This document shows, piece by piece, positions 39,595 through 41,511 of a stretch of DNA of 41,511 bases. The stretch lies in assembly GCA_964371655.1 (NCBI GenBank), contig CAYJOD010000055.1, positions 1-41,511 on the forward strand, given 5' to 3'. Within the stretch, counting starts at the first letter, position 1; every line of letters begins with the position of its first letter. Below the pieces are notes generated by a model. That model made no database searches. It saw nothing but the letters and a program-made list of their open reading frames with translations, and was not told where the DNA came from. Source of the stretch: CAZGSN01 sp964371655. GTDB lineage: Bacteria; Desulfobacterota; Binatia; HRBIN30. A program made the position numbers and the translations under genes.

Positions 39595-41127
39595 ATGAAC
39601 CGTCCAGTGTATGACGTTGCCGTTGTCGGGTACGGCCCTGTCGGTCAAACGCTCGCCATCCTCCTCGGTCAACGCGGTTGGAAGGTCGTTGTCTTGGAGA
39701 AGCAGCCCGCGCCCTACCCATTACCGCGCGCTGTCCATTTCGATCACGAGGTGGGCCGCATTCTGCAGGCGGCGGGCGTCGCACAGGAGCTGGCCCGCAT
39801 TTCCGAGCCCGCCTACATCTACGAGTGGCGCAATGCCGCGGGCGAGACGCTGCTGCGCTTCGGTCGCCACGCCGCCAGTCTGTCCGGCTGGCCAGAGTCG
39901 AACATGTTCTCGCAACCCGAGTTGGAACGGCTGCTCGATGCTCGTGCCCGATCCGTGCCCGCCATCGAGGTCCGTCGCGGCTATGAAGTGGTCGGCATCC
40001 ATTCTGGCCGCGACGCAGTGGAGATCGACCTCGTCACTGCTGACCGGCAGCCGCACACGGTATGCGCCCGCTTCATCGTCGGGTGCGACGGCGCCAACAG
40101 CTTCGTGCGCAGGCAACTGGGGATCGCGATGCACGACCTCGGGTTCGCGTTCGACTGGCTCGTGGTCGACGTCATTCCGCATGAGGTGCGGGAATCGGAG
40201 CCGCGGAACTGGCAACTCTGCGATCCCGCGCGGCCAACCACGCTGGTATCCGGCGGACCCGGGCGGCGGCGGTGGGAATTCATGCGCCTGCCGGGGGAAA
40301 GGGTCGAAGAGTTGAACCGCGAGGAGACGGCGTGGCGACTGCTCGAACCGTGGGACATTCGGCCCGATAACGCCATCCTCGAACGCCACGCCGTGTACAC
40401 CTTTCGCGCCGGCTGGGCCGACACGTGGCGGAAGGATCGAGCACTGATCGCGGGCGACGCCGCACATCTGATGCCTCCTTTTGCCGGCCAGGGAATGTGT
40501 TCCGGGTTACGCGACGCCGTCAACCTCGCGTGGAAACTCGACCTCGTCCTGTCCGGCTGCGCCGCGGACACGCTGCTCGAGTCGTACACCAGTGAACGGC
40601 TGCCGAACGTCAAGACATTCATCCAGTTCTCGATGGGCCTCGGGAAGGTCATCTGTATTTCAGACGCGCAGGAAGCCGCGCAGCGCGATGCCGCGATGAC
40701 AGCAGCGGCAAGGGACGACCCCCCACCTCCGCCCTCGATTGGGCCTGGTATCCTGCGCAATGACGATCCGTTTGCCGGCCAACTCTTCGTGCAAGGCCGG
40801 GTCACCTTTGGCGACAGGACCGGCCTCTTCGACGATATCGTCGGTCGCGGGTGGACACTGTTGAGCGCATCCTGCGACCCTGCCGCCCAGCTCGATCCTG
40901 ACACTGTCGCGTTCTTCCGGTCCCTCGGGGGAATCAGCGCGCACGTGTCATCCTCCGGGCCGCTACGCGACACGGACGGAACGTACGCCGGCTGGTTTGC
41001 GAACTCGGGCGCCCGGGTCGTACTCCAACGGCCCGACTACTACCTGTTCGGCGCAGCACAGCGTGCAGAGTCTCCTGGCGCGTTGATCGATCAACTGCGC
41101 CGTCGCATCGCGGGCGACGTCAGGTGA
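39595..41127 (+). CDS. FAD-dependent aromatic hydroxylase (MhpA/PheA-like)
   Basis: This 510-aa flavoprotein monooxygenase has the FAD motif VAVVGYGPVGQTLA, the DG motif GCDGANSFVRRQLG and the second FAD motif LIAGDAAHLMPPFAGQGMCSG. The last ~110 residues form the thioredoxin-like C-terminal domain of the phenol hydroxylase/3-(3-hydroxyphenyl)propionate hydroxylase group. It inserts one oxygen, using NAD(P)H, into a hydroxylated aromatic ring to give a catechol, the likely substrate of the dioxygenase upstream. The ATG at 39595 starts the conserved sequence; an earlier in-frame start lies within the dioxygenase gene. Its stop overlaps the GTG of the next frame. Confidence 0.92.
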   Translation: MNRPVYDVAVVGYGPVGQTLAILLGQRGWKVVVLEKQPAPYPLPRAVHFDHEVGRILQAAGVAQELARISEPAYIYEWRNAAGETLLRFGRHAASLSGWPESNMFSQPELERLLDARARSVPAIEVRRGYEVVGIHSGRDAVEIDLVTADRQPHTVCARFIVGCDGANSFVRRQLGIAMHDLGFAFDWLVVDVIPHEVRESEPRNWQLCDPARPTTLVSGGPGRRRWEFMRLPGERVEELNREETAWRLLEPWDIRPDNAILERHAVYTFRAGWADTWRKDRALIAGDAAHLMPPFAGQGMCSGLRDAVNLAWKLDLVLSGCAADTLLESYTSERLPNVKTFIQFSMGLGKVICISDAQEAAQRDAAMTAAARDDPPPPPSIGPGILRNDDPFAGQLFVQGRVTFGDRTGLFDDIVGRGWTLLSASCDPAAQLDPDTVAFFRSLGGISAHVSSSGPLRDTDGTYAGWFANSGARVVLQRPDYYLFGAAQRAESPGALIDQLRRRIAGDVR

Positions 41128-41409
41128 CCCTTGATCCTCATCAGACTTCTCCCATTTGGCAACCCTCACCGGAGCGCGCGGCGGCCGCGCAATTGCGGAC
41201 GTTTACACAGGAGGCGGAACGTGCGAGTGGCCAGCGCTTCAACGATTACGCCGCGCTGCATCGCTGGTCGGTCGAGTGCCCCGAGGCGTTCTGGTCGATG
41301 GCTCGCCCCTGCACCCGCACGCGAGCACCCTGTTCGATCTCGCCGAACGCGAGCGGATCACGGTATTCGGCACGTCGGCGAAATTCTTGTCGTCAGTCGC
41401 CAAAGCGGG
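41124..41409 (+). pseudogene. Acetoacetyl-CoA synthetase, internally deleted, 3' end outside window
   Basis: GTG at 41124 overlaps the hydroxylase stop (GTGA). The first ~56 codons read like the start of acetoacetate-CoA ligase (IWQPSPERAAAAQLRTFTQ, FNDYAALHRWSVECPEAFWS). Immediately after, in another frame, the DNA encodes LVDGSPLHPHASTLFDLAER then ERITVFGTSAKFLSSVAKAG, which belongs to the middle of the same enzyme, roughly 250 residues further on. So the gene has lost its interior and is out of frame. From about 41410 the sequence is G/C homopolymers and not interpretable. Confidence 0.78.
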
Positions 41410-41511
41410 TGTGGGGCCCGGGGGGGGGAATGGCCCCCCCCCGGGGCGCGGGGGGGCGCCCGGCGCAGCGGCGGGCGCAGCCAGTCCCCCAGGCCGTCGT
41501 CCACGGCATTG

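Overview
The window reads as a chromosomal segment of a high-GC, Gram-negative-type bacterium, most likely from an environmental (soil or groundwater) lineage. Frequent GTG starts, GGAGG-type ribosome binding sites, and many CoA ligase, acyl-CoA dehydrogenase, FAH and VOC genes fit this. So does the load of short quasi-palindromic intergenic repeats of the 'ACCGCGGATGAACGCGG' type. A Desulfobacterota/Myxococcota/Binatota-like host is my best guess, but no rRNA or other phylogenetic marker settles it; EF-P is the only housekeeping gene present. The 3' end (about 41410-41511) carries G/C homopolymers that look like poor-quality contig-end sequence.

Layout. (1) 150-3506, minus strand: a GMC oxidoreductase whose stop overlaps the start of an aldehyde dehydrogenase that carries an extra N-terminal domain resembling a GMC small subunit. 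(2) 4231-10107: a HEPN-motif protein, EF-P, a saccharopine-dehydrogenase-like reductase, an FGGY sugar kinase and alanine dehydrogenase, separated by repeat elements. (3) 10840-15511: a collapsed ABC-exporter pseudogene, then an intact NitT/TauT-type ATPase plus a double-domain permease with no binding protein. (4) 15512-17279: a hexamer-periodic quasi-palindrome, a ketosteroid isomerase, and a VapBC45-type toxin-antitoxin pair whose toxin is cut short.

(5) 17620-27043: one compact operon of a type I restriction-modification system. Its order is hsdM, DUF1016/YhcG nuclease, hsdS, DUF433 antitoxin, truncated PIN-like toxin, an unknown 366-aa protein, an unknown 138-aa protein, hsdR. The four-base ATGA overlaps and the unknown two-gene module make this the best candidate for an under-described defence arrangement. 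(6) 27044-28640: a gene graveyard holding a P450/DUF488-like chimera, an SDR tail, an antitoxin-like stub and a frameshifted helicase.

(7) 28665-41127: a LysR regulator diverging from a catabolic cluster. It contains an OYE-type flavoenzyme, a thiolase-like protein with a DUF35 partner, enoyl-CoA hydratase, acyl-CoA dehydrogenase, acyl-CoA ligase, amidohydrolase, a deleted SDR, an FAH-family hydrolase, a VOC extradiol-type dioxygenase, an FAD aromatic hydroxylase and a broken acetoacetyl-CoA synthetase. Together these suggest activation, beta-oxidation-like processing and hydroxylation/meta-cleavage of a cyclic or aromatic carboxylate; the substrate cannot be told from the sequence.

Two themes cross the window. 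A 185-bp MITE-like element occurs three times with matching 5-bp flanking repeats, among many related quasi-palindromes. Several genes have both ends kept and the middle deleted (ABC exporter, SDR, acetoacetyl-CoA synthetase), and both PIN-type toxins have lost their 3' ends.
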